The notes under the pieces: generated by a model
The model's database searches: none
What the model saw: only the letters and a program-made list of their open reading frames with translations
Told to the model about the DNA's origin: nothing
NCBI GenBank assembly: GCA_963725505.1
Contig: CAVRYN010000005.1
Coordinates: 496,001 to 560,000, forward strand
Direction of reading: 5' to 3'
DNA length: 64,000 bases
Source: Udaeobacter sp963725505
Lineage (GTDB): Bacteria > Verrucomicrobiota > Verrucomicrobiia > Chthoniobacterales > UBA10450
Made by a program: the position numbers and the translations under genes
Shown: piece after piece, positions 8,798 to 17,652 of the stretch
Position numbering within the stretch: position 1 is the stretch's first letter
Layout: every line of letters starts with the position of its first letter

Positions 8798-10226
8798 ATG
8801 CGTCAAAATCATCTTGAGGAGTTCTATTCTTTTCTGCGATTTCCAAGTGTTTCGACTGATGACCAGTACAAAGAAAAGCTGAAGCAATGTGCAGATTGGC
8901 TCGTGAAAAAACTTACGAGCATCGGGCTGGAGACGCAGCTCGTTCCCACCAAGGGGCACCCGATCGTCTGGGCGCGCAACAAACATCAGCCCGGACGCCG
9001 CACAGTTCTGATCTACGGGCATTACGATGTGCAGCCGCCGGATCCACTGGAGCTTTGGGATTCGCCGCCATTCGAGCCCGTTCTCAAGGACGGATACGTC
9101 TTCGCTCGCGGCGCGACGGACAACAAAGGTCAAATTCTTTCGCACATCATCGGTATGCAGGAGACGATCGAACAAAATGCCGACCTGCCGGTGAATTTGC
9201 ATCTGGTGATCGAAGGCGAAGAAGAAATTGGCAGCGTTCACCTCGGCGGTTTTCTGGAGGAAAATCGCGATGCACTGAAAAGCGACGTGGCGGTAATTTC
9301 CGATACTGGAATGATCGCGCGCGGAATGCCGACCCTAAGCTACGGGCTGCGCGGCGTAACGGCGCTCGAAATCAAGGTCACCGGTCCGAAAATGGATTTG
9401 CACTCGGGCGTCTTTGGTGGCGCCGTCGCGAATCCGATCACTGCGCTCGCGCAATTATTGGCCACGCTTCACGACCGCGAAGGTCGTGTGGCCATCGCGG
9501 GATTCTATGATCGCGTCAAGCCACTCGAAGATTGGGAGCGCGAAGCTTGGCGCAAACTTCCAGTCGATGGCGACAAACTGATCTTGGAGGAAACCGGTGT
9601 GCCCGAACTTTTCGGAGAAGCAGGTTACAATTCGATAGAGCGCATTTGGGCACGTCCAACTGCTGAGATCAACGGAATCGGCGGCGGCTATCAGGGGAAG
9701 GGGACAAAGACTGTTATTGCCAGTCATGCGATGGCGAAACTGACATTCCGGCTCGTTCCGGAACAGGAAGGCGATGAAATTCTAAAGCTCGCAAAGGAAC
9801 ATTTAGCGAAAGAACCTGCCCAAAGGCGTGACGATGGAAATCACCGACGGTCACAGCGGCCCGTGGTATCTCACCGATCCGCACTCGCCGCTCGGCGAAG
9901 CAGCGCAGCGCGCGTTGCGCAAGGCTTTCGATCGCGACGTCGCGCTCATCCGCGAAGGCGGCAGCATCCCGATCGTCTCGCAGTTTCGCGGCATCCTTGG
10001 TATCGAAACGCTGCTGATGGGACTCGCACTGCCCGATTGCCGCGCGCATTCGCCAAATGAGAATTTCCCTCTCGAAAATTTCGAAGGCGGCATTCGTCTC
10101 AACAAAGCGATTCTTCAGGAGCTAGCTCGCCGTAGTGCATCCTGCCTGTCCGATGCAAATCAGCGTGCTGTAGCGTGCGCTGTCTCAGCGCATCCGACTC
10201 GGATCGCACATTCGATTCTCCGCTAA
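8798..10226 (+). pseudogene. M20-family dipeptidase, frameshifted
   Basis: Zinc aminoacyl-dipeptidase of the M20/CNDP type. The first frame shows the metal ligands in GHYDVQPPDP, GATDNKG and EGEEEIGS and the dimerisation-domain motif HSGVFGG. Near 9809-9811 (an AAA run) the family sequence leaves this frame and goes on in the +1 frame (LPKGVTMEITDGHSGPWY ... FEGGIRLNKAILQELA), so a one-base insertion is inferred; the uncorrected first frame ends at 10060 with an Arg-rich nonsense tail. The natural C-terminus should lie near residue ELA; the present frame runs on about 30 residues through a hairpin repeat before stopping at 10226. Repaired, the protein would be about 475 residues. Confidence 0.85.
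10171..10193 (+). repeat. single GTAG-hairpin repeat in the 3' end of the M20 gene
   Basis: GTAG at 10171-10174 followed by TGCGCTG-TCT-CAGCGCA (7 bp perfect stem, 3-nt loop). It belongs to the REP-like family seen across the window and lies inside the extended reading frame of the peptidase gene. Confidence 0.65.
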
Positions 10227-10238
10227 GGAGGGTAAACT

Positions 10239-10291
10239 GTAGGGCGTCTGTGTCAGACGCCTGTAATTGGCGTTTCACAGAAACGCCCTAC
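10239..10291. repeat. GTAG/CTAC inverted hairpin pair (BIME-like)
   Basis: Textbook copy of the family: GTAG, GGCGTCTG-TGT-CAGACGCC, a 7-nt spacer, GGCGTTTC-ACA-GAAACGCC, CTAC. Both hairpins are perfect 8-bp stems with 3-nt loops, and the two loops are complementary. It sits just upstream of the NlpC/P60 gene. Confidence 0.85.
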
Positions 10292-10298
10292 AACATCG

Positions 10299-11243
10299 AT
10301 GGCTCTCAAAACAATAATTCGCTGTTTTTTAATCGGCGCGCTTTTATTCGCCGCCTCCGCCGCGGAGGCGGCTGAAGAATCGTTAGGCACGAAGATCAAA
10401 GAAGTTTTCGAGCCGGCGCCAACACCGACTCGCAAGCATCGAAAGAAGAAAGCGACACCCACTCCATCGCCAACGCCAGAACGAAAACAAAAGAAAGCTT
10501 CGCCGACTCCATCTCCGAGTCCGACACCGAAGACGAAATCAAAGCGCAAAAAAGCATCTCCGACGCCTGCACCAACTGAATCTCCGGCTTCGACAGAGAC
10601 ACCGTCTCCGAGTCCAGCAGAAAACCCGACGCCCTCGCCTCCGGAGCGTCCTGCTCCGGGAAAGAAGGGCTGGCCAAACGCGAGTCTTTCCCCTGACCAA
10701 ATAGCGGATTACGACCATTACCCACCCAGAGTGCGCCAGATCATCGACGCCGGGCTCACGCTCACGAAACAGAATCTCGGTTACACCTATGGCTCTGCCG
10801 ATCCAAAAAACGGCGGCATGGATTGCTCAGGATTTATCTACTACGTGCTTCAGCAAAACGGCTTCCCCGACGTGCCGCGCGATTCCAGCCAGCAATATGT
10901 CTGGGTGCGCAAAGCGGGAAATTTCAATGCAGTCTTAAGTCGCAAGGAGGACTCCTTCGAACTCGATGCACTTAAGCCGGGTGATCTACTGTTCTGGCGC
11001 GGCACTTACAACATCGATCGCGACCCGCCGATCACGCACACGATGATTTACCTCGGCCGCGAGAAACGAACCAACAAGCGCGTGATGCTCGGCTCAAGCG
11101 ACGGTCGCACTTACGATGGCAAACAACGTTGGGGCGTTAGCGTTTTCGATTTCAAACTGCCGCCGCCACCCAACAGCGGCGACTCCAAAATCAGTCCGGC
11201 GTTCGTCGGCTACGGCCGAATCCCCGGCTTAAGTAAAGATTAA
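10299..11243 (+). CDS. secreted NlpC/P60 (C40) cell-wall peptidase
   Basis: Predicted exported cysteine peptidase acting on peptidoglycan stem peptides. Residues 1-25 form a signal peptide (hydrophobic core FLIGALLFAASAAEA). Residues about 40-125 are a low-complexity Pro/Thr/Ser/Lys linker rich in PTPSP units. The catalytic domain from about 140 has the nucleophile in GGMDCSGFI and the histidine in ITHTMIYLGRE, spaced as in NlpC/P60 enzymes. The 314-residue length fits a linker plus one catalytic domain. The start lies 8 nt after a repeat pair, so no clear Shine-Dalgarno is available. It appears to be monocistronic. Confidence 0.88.
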   Translation: MALKTIIRCFLIGALLFAASAAEAAEESLGTKIKEVFEPAPTPTRKHRKKKATPTPSPTPERKQKKASPTPSPSPTPKTKSKRKKASPTPAPTESPASTETPSPSPAENPTPSPPERPAPGKKGWPNASLSPDQIADYDHYPPRVRQIIDAGLTLTKQNLGYTYGSADPKNGGMDCSGFIYYVLQQNGFPDVPRDSSQQYVWVRKAGNFNAVLSRKEDSFELDALKPGDLLFWRGTYNIDRDPPITHTMIYLGREKRTNKRVMLGSSDGRTYDGKQRWGVSVFDFKLPPPPNSGDSKISPAFVGYGRIPGLSKD

Positions 11244-11322
11244 AACTGTCAACCACTATCACCTGGCGAGAGAGTAGAAGAATAGGAGTGTGAGCGTCAG
11301 AAACCCTATTAAGTAGAACCAC

Positions 11323-11523
11323 TCATAGTATTGGAGCAGGCGGCCCAACTTCCACAGGACTCGGGGAAGATTTCGGTTGCGTCGCTGATGTCCGCTGAAT
11401 CGGGGGCCGATGAACGCGGCGTTCATATCCTATGAACGCGACCGTGATAAGCGCGAACATCATGATCAGGACGACGCGCTGTTCGTTCTTTGAAAGATCG
11501 AAAATCCGGAACAAACGTTTCAT
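11323..11523 (-). CDS. small single-pass membrane protein coupled to queC
   Basis: A 66-residue protein of no recognised family. It starts MKRLFRIFDLSKNEQRVV and has one membrane segment (about residues 17-35) followed by a short Pro/Ser-rich tail. Its ATG overlaps the queC stop (ATGA), which argues for translational coupling and for a real gene. The frame is open further upstream to 11598, but that part lies inside queC. The N-terminal cytoplasmic amphipathic start and short outside tail resemble anchors of HhH/ComEA-like proteins; that resemblance is weak. Confidence 0.6.
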   Translation of the reverse strand: MKRLFRIFDLSKNEQRVVLIMMFALITVAFIGYERRVHRPPIQRTSATQPKSSPSPVEVGPPAPIL

Positions 11524-12206
11524 GCCTTGGCATAACGGATCGGATCTTTTGTTCCGGCTTCGCGAAAACCTTTCAGGCGCAGCAAACACGAATCGCACTC
11601 GCCGCAGGCGAGACCTTCAGGAGAGGGATCGTAGCAACTGTGCGTGAGCGAGAGATCGACACCGAGCTCGACCGCTTTGCGAATGATTTCAGCTTTGGAA
11701 AATTTGATCAGCGGCGTGTGGACCTGGAAGCGTCTGCCTTCGGCACCGGCTTTGGTCCCCAGATTGGCTAGATTTTCAAACGCTTCGATGAATTTCGGCC
11801 GGCAGTCTGGATACCCGCTGTAATCGATCGCGTTCACGCCGAGAAAAATGTCATTCGCCGGAATCACTTCCGCCCAGGCAAGCGCGTATGCGAGGAAGAT
11901 GGTGTTGCGGGCGGGGACGTAGGTAACCGGAATCCCGTGTGCGATTTCTTTTTCCGAACGCTGTTTCGGAACGTCGATGTTGTCGGTGAGAGCCGAGTCG
12001 CCGAAGACGCGCAGATCGATCTTTGCGACGCGATGTTCTTTTGCCCCTAACGAGTCGGCGACACGGCGAGCAGCTTTGGTTTCGATTTGGTGACGCTGGC
12101 CGTAATCAAATGAGAGCGCGTATGCTTCGTAGCCTTCCGCAATTGCAATCGCTAATGTCGTTGTGGAATCAATTCCGCCACTTAAAAGGACGACTGCGCT
12201 TTTCAT
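11520..12206 (-). CDS. queC: 7-cyano-7-deazaguanine synthase
   Basis: Converts 7-carboxy-7-deazaguanine to preQ0 with ATP and ammonia in queuosine synthesis. The PP-loop SGGIDS is at residues 9-14, and the C-terminal zinc site shows CYDPSPEGLACGECDSC. The length of 228 residues is normal. It follows queF on the same strand with a 112-bp gap that contains two hairpins, and precedes the coupled small membrane protein. queD and queE are not in the window; tgt is at 54.3-55.4 kb. Confidence 0.96.
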   Translation of the reverse strand: MKSAVVLLSGGIDSTTTLAIAIAEGYEAYALSFDYGQRHQIETKAARRVADSLGAKEHRVAKIDLRVFGDSALTDNIDVPKQRSEKEIAHGIPVTYVPARNTIFLAYALAWAEVIPANDIFLGVNAIDYSGYPDCRPKFIEAFENLANLGTKAGAEGRRFQVHTPLIKFSKAEIIRKAVELGVDLSLTHSCYDPSPEGLACGECDSCLLRLKGFREAGTKDPIRYAKA

Positions 12207-12272
12207 TTCTAGCTATGCTGCGTCTCGGACTAGATTAACCACGAATGGACACTAATTGACACGAATGTTGTC

Positions 12273-12314
12273 GGTCGCCGCGGCGACCTTTGGAGTGCGG
12301 CGGTGTTCCGCCGC
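12273..12314. repeat. two hairpins between queF and queC
   Basis: GGTCGCCGCGGCGACC (12273-12288) is a perfect palindrome. GCGGCGG-TGTT-CCGCCGC (12297-12314 with loop) is followed on the plus strand by TTTTT. On the queF-queC transcript the order is reversed, so the T-run precedes the hairpin and it is not a standard terminator for these genes. It may be a processing or stability element, or another intergenic repeat. Confidence 0.5.
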
Positions 12315-12318
12315 TTTT

Positions 12319-12753
12319 TCATTTCTCGTCGCGGTTCAGCTTCTTGTCCTGATACTCGGCGCGAACCGTCAGAGCGATGCCGCCGCGTGCGGAGAATTGC
12401 GCGGTGATGATCGCTTCGCGCGGGGCGCAGGTTTTAACGAAATCGTCAAGAATCCGATTTGTGACTGCTTCGTTGAACGCGCGCTCGTTCCGATAGGACG
12501 CCAGATAAAATTTCAGGGACTTGCTCTCGACGCAAAGACGGTCGGGCACGTAATCGATATCGATCCGGGCGAAGTCGGGCTGGCCGGTGACCGGACAGAC
12601 GGAAGTGAAATCATCGGTTTCAAAATGAATTCGGTAATTGCGGCGGGGCGCTGGATTTGGAAATGTCTCGAGGCGCGCCTCCGCGGGCGAGGCTGGCAAT
12701 TTCGCTTCGCTTTGCCCGAGCAATGTCAGTTTGGATGTTTTGGCTTTGGCCAT
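12319..12753 (-). CDS. queF: NADPH-dependent preQ1 synthase (7-cyano-7-deazaguanine reductase)
   Basis: Reduces the nitrile of preQ0 to preQ1, the base that Tgt inserts in tRNA. Cys53 in TSVCPVTGQPDF is the nucleophile and Asp60 the acid; ESKSLKFY is the NADPH-site motif. The 144 residues make it the short unimodular type. It precedes queC. A preQ1 riboswitch would be expected in some lineages, but the leader is occupied by a hairpin repeat and none is recognisable. Confidence 0.96.
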   Translation of the reverse strand: MAKAKTSKLTLLGQSEAKLPASPAEARLETFPNPAPRRNYRIHFETDDFTSVCPVTGQPDFARIDIDYVPDRLCVESKSLKFYLASYRNERAFNEAVTNRILDDFVKTCAPREAIITAQFSARGGIALTVRAEYQDKKLNRDEK

Positions 12754-12802
12754 CGAAACGAATTAACTCGCCACTCGCACAGCATTCAACTCGTGGTTCC
12801 GG

Positions 12803-12947
12803 GTAGCGCAAGCGTCTCGCATGCTGGTTTCGGCGTCGCGCCGAAACAATCTTTTGGAAGAATTCCTAACTTCGCATCGATTTCACGGGCCCACAAAAGT
12901 TCGCGATCGCGAGACGCGCTCGCCAGCACGCGTGACGCGTGCGCTAC
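12803..12947. repeat. long GTAG...CTAC repeat, copy 1 of 2
   Basis: Starts GTAG with a hairpin around a TCT loop and ends with AGCACGCG-TGA-CGCGTGCG-CTAC. The flank next to the first hairpin contains TTTCGGCGTCGCGCCGAAA, itself a palindrome. The same architecture and much of the sequence recur at 42365-42527. It fills much of the 402-bp gap upstream of queF and cuts into the small relic gene next to it. Confidence 0.75.
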
Positions 12948-13069
12948 CCAGACCATACACGCAGATCGGCGGCGACATCCGGATATTCTGCCGCCAGCGC
13001 CTGGCACGTGGCGTGCGGCTCCAGTTTTAGTAAGGCGCGAATCTCTTTGGCTGTGAGATCATCTGTCAT
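12944..13069 (-). pseudogene. possible relic of a cupin-like gene, truncated by the repeat
   Basis: A 41-codon frame beginning MTDDLTAKEIRALLKLEPHA. This looks like the N-terminus of cupin_5/DUF985-type proteins (…iraLlLepHpe…), after which the resemblance is lost, and the stop codon is supplied by the CTAC end of the adjacent repeat (reverse complement GTAG contains TAG). A purine-rich AAGAAGAACAA lies just before the ATG. Either a truncated gene or a chance ORF; the family suggestion is from memory of the motif only. Confidence 0.3.
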
Positions 13070-13155
13070 TTGTTCTTCTTGAACGTCGAATATCCAACTC
13101 CGAAAGTATTCGCGAGCAAGCATCGAACGTCCAACGCCGAAGTTGAATCATCTGA

Positions 13156-13530
13156 ATGGACCTCAAACCTCAAACTTCAAAAATCAAAAATCGTGTCGGT
13201 GTGATCGATATGATCGCGCAAGATGCGAAGACGAACGAAGTCGTCCTCGTGATGAATGAGCCTGGCGAATGGGATGGCTCGGATGAACAATTGCTGGCAT
13301 TGCAGGAGCGGTTCAACGCATATGTTTCATTTTTACTCGACGGCGAAATGGCGGAGGCGAATCCGGAACTTGCTGGCAAATCCGCGCGCATTGAGTTGCG
13401 TTGCGCGCATGTGCCCGATACCCGCGCGCTCGAGTTGCTCGGGTTCATTCACGATCAGCTGGCGTTTCAGGACATTAAATTGGAAGTGGTCGTGAGGAAT
13501 GATCCGCCTTCGCCGAAGGCTACGGCGTGA
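13156..13530 (+). CDS. DUF6572 family protein
   Basis: Cytoplasmic protein of 124 residues with no known function. The core (VGVIDMIAQDAKTNEVVLVM, then EWDGSDEQL and YVSFLLDGEMAE) matches what I recall as DUF6572, a family common in soil bacteria. The first 14 residues (MDLKPQTSKIKNR) are coded by a CTCAAACCTCAAACTTCAAAA-type low-complexity repeat, so the true start could be later, at the GTG near 13195 or 13201. The stop overlaps the GTG start of the next gene (GTGA), suggesting an operon with the MFS transporter. Confidence 0.7.
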   Translation: MDLKPQTSKIKNRVGVIDMIAQDAKTNEVVLVMNEPGEWDGSDEQLLALQERFNAYVSFLLDGEMAEANPELAGKSARIELRCAHVPDTRALELLGFIHDQLAFQDIKLEVVVRNDPPSPKATA

Positions 13531-14828
13531 CAGGCGAACTACCAGACATTGCTGCGGTAACGTTGCGCAAGGTCACGCTGCGGTTGATCCCGTTTTTGTT
13601 TGTTCTCTACATCATCGCATGGCTCGACCGGGTGAACGTCGGTTTTGCGGCGCTCCAAATGAATTCCGATCTCGGATTTAGCTCGACTGCGTTCGGTTTC
13701 GGGTCCGGCGTGTTCTTCCTCGGTTACTGCCTGTTCGAAGTGCCGAGCAACCTCATTTTACATCGCGTGGGAGCGCGTTGTTGGATCGCGCGGATCATGG
13801 TGAGTTGGGGCGCAATCTCAGTGGCGATGATGTTTGTTCGCACGACGCCGACTTTTTATATGCTCAGATTTCTCCTGGGCGCTGCCGAAGCAGGCTTCTT
13901 CCCCGGCGTGATTTATTACTTAAGCCAGTGGTATCCGGAGGCACAGCGTGCTCGCGCGATTGCGGCGTTCATGACGGGCGTTCCGGTGAGTGGGGTTATT
14001 GGCGGCCCGCTCTCCGGCGCGTTGCTCAGTTTGAATGGAGTGTTTGGGCTCGCGGGATGGCAGTGGCTATTTTTGGTTGAGGGTCTTCCCGCGATGTTGC
14101 TTGGCGTCATTGTGCTGTTTTATCTCATCGATCGACCTGAAGCAGCACACTGGCTCGCTCCGGCAGAGCGGAACTGGCTGGCTAGTGAACTCGCGAGCGA
14201 ACGAATTACCCGAAGTGCGACACATCCAATTGGAATATTGGCGGCGCTGACCAATCCGACGATCTGGCAACTTGGGATCATCTTTCTTTTGGCCGCGATT
14301 GGCTTCTACAGCTATTCGTTTTGGGCGCCGCTGATCATCAAATCACTCACCGGGACCACCGACTTGGGCGTGGGTCTAATCTTGGGTGCAATCAGCGCGG
14401 TGACGATCATCTTGATGCTATTAAACAGCGCGCATTCCGATCGCAGAGACGAGCGGCCTCTGCATGTCGCGGTTCCATTGCTAATCATGGGCGCGGGCTT
14501 TCTTGGTTGCGCTCTTTTGCACCAACCGATCCTGGCCGTCTTGTCTCTAGCGCTGGTTCCGATTGGGCATTGCTCTGCGTACGGTCCGTTTTGGTCGCTT
14601 CCGGCGCGGTTCCTCACCGGAGCGCCCGCCGCGGCGGGCATTGCATTAGTGGTAACGATCGCCAATGTCGGCGGGTTCGCGGGGCCTGCCTTGATTGGAG
14701 CGATGAAGGATCGCTTTGGTACGCACGACCCTGCGTTCATGCTACTCGGCACGTGTGGCATCGTGGCTGCCTTGCTCGCGCTGCGGCTCCGGCAGGTTGC
14801 AGCTCTGCGCACGCCGCAGACGCTTTAA
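13527..14828 (+). CDS. MFS transporter, anion:cation symporter (ACS) type
   Basis: Twelve-helix inner-membrane symporter for an organic acid. The first helix has FLFVLYIIAWLDRVNVGFAA, typical of the ACS family (phthalate/tartrate/glucarate permeases), and helix 4-5 has FLLGAAEAGFFPGVIYYLSQW, also diagnostic. The GTG start overlaps the previous stop by 4 nt; translation begins MTGELPDIAAVTLRKVT. 433 residues is normal. It ends in a 4-nt convergent overlap with the amidotransferase gene. Substrate unknown. Confidence 0.9.
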   Translation: MTGELPDIAAVTLRKVTLRLIPFLFVLYIIAWLDRVNVGFAALQMNSDLGFSSTAFGFGSGVFFLGYCLFEVPSNLILHRVGARCWIARIMVSWGAISVAMMFVRTTPTFYMLRFLLGAAEAGFFPGVIYYLSQWYPEAQRARAIAAFMTGVPVSGVIGGPLSGALLSLNGVFGLAGWQWLFLVEGLPAMLLGVIVLFYLIDRPEAAHWLAPAERNWLASELASERITRSATHPIGILAALTNPTIWQLGIIFLLAAIGFYSYSFWAPLIIKSLTGTTDLGVGLILGAISAVTIILMLLNSAHSDRRDERPLHVAVPLLIMGAGFLGCALLHQPILAVLSLALVPIGHCSAYGPFWSLPARFLTGAPAAAGIALVVTIANVGGFAGPALIGAMKDRFGTHDPAFMLLGTCGIVAALLALRLRQVAALRTPQTL

Positions 14829-15457
14829 TGCGCGTTCAATCGCTCGAAGAAATCTTCGAAAAGCGAGTCGTAAATGCGGCTGCGCTCGGGGTGATACTGC
14901 ACAGCGCGAGCGAAGGGATATTTTTGCAAATGTATTTGCTCGACGATTCCGTCGTGCGCAGACCAGGCTTCAACTTCCAAATCGTCGCCGAGCCGCTCGA
15001 TCGCCTGGTGATGCGCGCTGTTCACTTTTGAAAAGCGGTGTGATGCGCGGTGTGAATGGCGCAGTGGTTGAATGTCGCGGTCGCGTTGCTCCGGCAAATT
15101 GTGGCCTTTGATATCAAGCTTCAATGTGCCGCCAAGGGCGACATTGAATACCTGAAGCCCCTTGCAAATGGCGAAGATCGGCAGCCCGCGCTCGAGCGCT
15201 TCCCGCACGGCCGCAAATTCCCAGCGGTCGCGTTCCGGTTCGATCTGTTTATCCAACAATGAAGGATCGAGAACTTTCTGGCGCAAAAATTCCGGCGAAA
15301 TATCGGAACCGCCAGTGAGCAGGAGTCCATCCATTTGGTCCAGGCGAACATTTCGATTTCGCGCATTCCAGACTTTGATTTCGGGATGCTTGCGGAAAAT
15401 CGGGCGAAACGATTTTGCATCTTTCGCTCGTATCCACGTGGCGAGGTTCGGCATCAA
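14825..15457 (-). CDS. gamma-glutamyl-gamma-aminobutyrate hydrolase family (PuuD-like class I amidotransferase)
   Basis: Class I glutamine-amidotransferase-like hydrolase. LTGGSDISPEF lies in the N-terminal region, the nucleophile elbow is FAICKGLQVFN, and the catalytic histidine is in VQYHPER with Glu following. 210 residues is slightly short for PuuD-like proteins (about 240), mainly at the N-terminus; the frame opens MMPNLATWIRAKDAKSF. Peptidase C26 members hydrolyse gamma-glutamyl amides; the true substrate is not known. No putrescine pathway genes are nearby. Confidence 0.83.
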   Translation of the reverse strand: MMPNLATWIRAKDAKSFRPIFRKHPEIKVWNARNRNVRLDQMDGLLLTGGSDISPEFLRQKVLDPSLLDKQIEPERDRWEFAAVREALERGLPIFAICKGLQVFNVALGGTLKLDIKGHNLPEQRDRDIQPLRHSHRASHRFSKVNSAHHQAIERLGDDLEVEAWSAHDGIVEQIHLQKYPFARAVQYHPERSRIYDSLFEDFFERLNAH

Positions 15458-15500
15458 GGAATGTGCGATGCGGAGCCGCCTGTGCCAAGCGCCTGTTTGC

Positions 15501-16397
15501 CTATGCCTTCAAACCCAGCGATCGCCGACGCAAGAACCAGATGATGTAGAGAAAGGTTCCCAATGCGGCGGGAATCATAAAATAGCTTGCCTCGGTCCCG
15601 AGTTCGCCGCCCGTTGTCCAAGCGGGCCCTGGGAACGTCACGTCGAACAAGCGGCCCTCTGGTAATCGGCCAGCGTTCGGCGTGCCGATTATGAAGAACT
15701 GGCCAAAATCAAAAGCGGCATGCCAGCCGACTGCCCACCAAAGCGATCCCGTGATACGAACGCTGATGCAAATGATGAGGCCGAGAGCGAAAATCATTCC
15801 GATATCGATCGCGTTTTCGTGCGGTTTCACCAGATGGAGGCCGGCAAACAGCGCGGTCGTGATCAGCGCTGCGGGCCAGAAACCAGCGCCACGCCAGAGG
15901 GACTGCAACGCGTAACCGCGGAAAAAATATTCCTCAGTGACACCGACAAGTAACATCCCGACCAACCACAGGAGCGGCGATGAGATAAGATCGGTTCCTC
16001 GCAACGCGATGCCGTGAATGCGCATCCCGCCGGTAACGAGCATGCCTGCCGCAACAAAAGCGACTACTGCGAGACCCGCGACTACACCATTCCAAAATAG
16101 TCCGGCAAATGCTTCGTTAAGCGGCAGGCCGTAACTGTCAATGCGACGGCGTTCGCAAAGTGCAAACACGCCAGTCACGATCAGAATCACAATCAAATCG
16201 AAACCGTCACCAAGAATGATTGACGATGCGCTCAATGCGCTCCGATCGACATGCAGTTTCGCCTCGAGGAACGCGATCGCCGGTTGTTCCAGGAACTGCA
16301 CAACCAGAACAATTGCCGCGACGAAAATGAGAAATCGCCAGCCGTGGCGTAGGCCATCCGGGCCGATGAAGATCGATTTAACTTTACTCATTGGCAT
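15501..16397 (-). CDS. CPBP-family intramembrane metalloprotease
   Basis: Multi-pass membrane protease of the CPBP (Rce1-like, type II CAAX) family. Motif 1 is TEEYFFRGYAL, motif 2 contains FAGLHLVKPHE, and motif 3 is WAVGWHAAFDF, which together give the Glu and His residues of the active site. Eight or so hydrophobic segments over 298 residues. Its ATG overlaps the stop of the upstream hydrolase (14 nt overlap), so the two are translationally coupled. Substrates of bacterial members are mostly unknown. Confidence 0.9.
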   Translation of the reverse strand: MPMSKVKSIFIGPDGLRHGWRFLIFVAAIVLVVQFLEQPAIAFLEAKLHVDRSALSASSIILGDGFDLIVILIVTGVFALCERRRIDSYGLPLNEAFAGLFWNGVVAGLAVVAFVAAGMLVTGGMRIHGIALRGTDLISSPLLWLVGMLLVGVTEEYFFRGYALQSLWRGAGFWPAALITTALFAGLHLVKPHENAIDIGMIFALGLIICISVRITGSLWWAVGWHAAFDFGQFFIIGTPNAGRLPEGRLFDVTFPGPAWTTGGELGTEASYFMIPAALGTFLYIIWFLRRRSLGLKA

Positions 16398-17490
16398 GCG
16401 CGGAGGCTGTCGCGAACGGCAGGGCGAGCTGGACCAGGTTCACGAGCACGCGTCCCGGTTCCTCGGCGTAAATCATGTGGGCAGAGTTCTCAAACCAAAC
16501 CCATCGTTTACTGGGTGCCTGCAGCCGGTCGAACCAGCGCTGAACTGGCTCAGACGGCGTAGTGTAGTCGTGACGACCAGCGAAGATGAGCACGGGACAG
16601 CTGAGGCGTGTGAGCTTTGTGAAATCGGTGGCCGCCATTTCCGGCAGAAGCTTGGGCAACGAGAACGCGCTCCCGGCGTCGATTGCCTTGAAGTCGGCTT
16701 CGGAGTAATCGGGCGAAATTTTCTCCGCGTTCTCCCAAAAGTCGTAGCTGTCGCGACCGTAAGTCAGGCCGCCGTAATGCACGGACCATTTTCGCTCGAC
16801 GTTGATCTTTTCGAGCGGCAACGCGCCATTTGGCTCCGGATAAGGCGCAATGGCTTCGAGTTCCTTCACCGCCTGAGTGTCCCCGGCCTTTCGCGCAGTG
16901 TTTAGTACCCAGTCGTAGCAGATTCGCTCGCCCTCGCGCATGTTGATGATCTGGCCGACGCCAATGTAAGCGTAGAGCCAGTCGGGTCTGCGCGCCGCCA
17001 GGTTGAGTCCGAGTATCGTGCCCCATGAATGGCCAAGCGCGAAAATTTTCTTTTTGCCGTACGTTGTGCGCAGATAGGCGACGAGCTCTTCTGTGTCCTG
17101 CAACATGCGTTCTGCGTGCATGGTAGGCGCGACTTTTTCCGGGTCGTTCAACTCGTAGGTCTTGCCGCTGCCGCGCTGATCCCACTCGACTACGGTGAAA
17201 TAGTCGGTCCAAGGTCGCTCGAAAAGATAACGATTCGGCAGATCGGGTGCGGCCGGGCCGCCGTGCAGCATGAGGAGAATTGGGTTGCGTCGGTCGCGGC
17301 CGCGCACGGTGATCCATTGACGAATGCCGCCAATGTCCACCGCTTTGGCTTCGTCGATTCCGTTGGGAGAAACGATCTTGCCGACCTCGGCAAGGATCGT
17401 GTGAGGGTTTGGTACCGCAGTGTATGCAGGTGCTACCGCAATTGCCGCAAGCGCCAATGCCCCGGTGAAAATCCGACTGAAAAGCTTCAT
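16384..17490 (-). CDS. exported alpha/beta hydrolase, proline iminopeptidase-like (S33)
   Basis: Predicted secreted or periplasmic serine peptidase removing N-terminal proline, or a relative. A signal peptide spans residues 1-25 (ALALAAIAVAPAYTA). The oxyanion region is LMLHGGPA, followed by WDQRGSGKT, the nucleophile elbow GHSWG, the acid in FAGRHDYTTP and the histidine in ENSAHM: the full S33 set. 368 residues. It overlaps the CPBP protease gene and forms a two-gene unit. Confidence 0.88.
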   Translation of the reverse strand: MKLFSRIFTGALALAAIAVAPAYTAVPNPHTILAEVGKIVSPNGIDEAKAVDIGGIRQWITVRGRDRRNPILLMLHGGPAAPDLPNRYLFERPWTDYFTVVEWDQRGSGKTYELNDPEKVAPTMHAERMLQDTEELVAYLRTTYGKKKIFALGHSWGTILGLNLAARRPDWLYAYIGVGQIINMREGERICYDWVLNTARKAGDTQAVKELEAIAPYPEPNGALPLEKINVERKWSVHYGGLTYGRDSYDFWENAEKISPDYSEADFKAIDAGSAFSLPKLLPEMAATDFTKLTRLSCPVLIFAGRHDYTTPSEPVQRWFDRLQAPSKRWVWFENSAHMIYAEEPGRVLVNLVQLALPFATASAHANE

Positions 17491-17652
17491 GCTTAAACGT
17501 CTCGTTTCACAAACATCCAGAATGAGATGCCCGAGACGTTGCGTTTGGATTCAGCAAACTTCAGGCAGCAACTTTTCTCCCTGCCTCTTTGGAGATCGAC
17601 AAGAATAACAGCAACAAGATTTCAACTCGGCGTGCCGCCGTGGAGAATCGGC

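Noticed and set aside
12297..12319. Terminator between queF and queC
   Set aside because: The T-run is on the plus strand, but both genes are on the minus strand; the hairpin lacks a trailing U-tract on their transcript.
12754..12830. preQ1 riboswitch upstream of queF
   Set aside because: No recognisable preQ1-I stem-loop and A-rich tail; the region is occupied by a long GTAG repeat.
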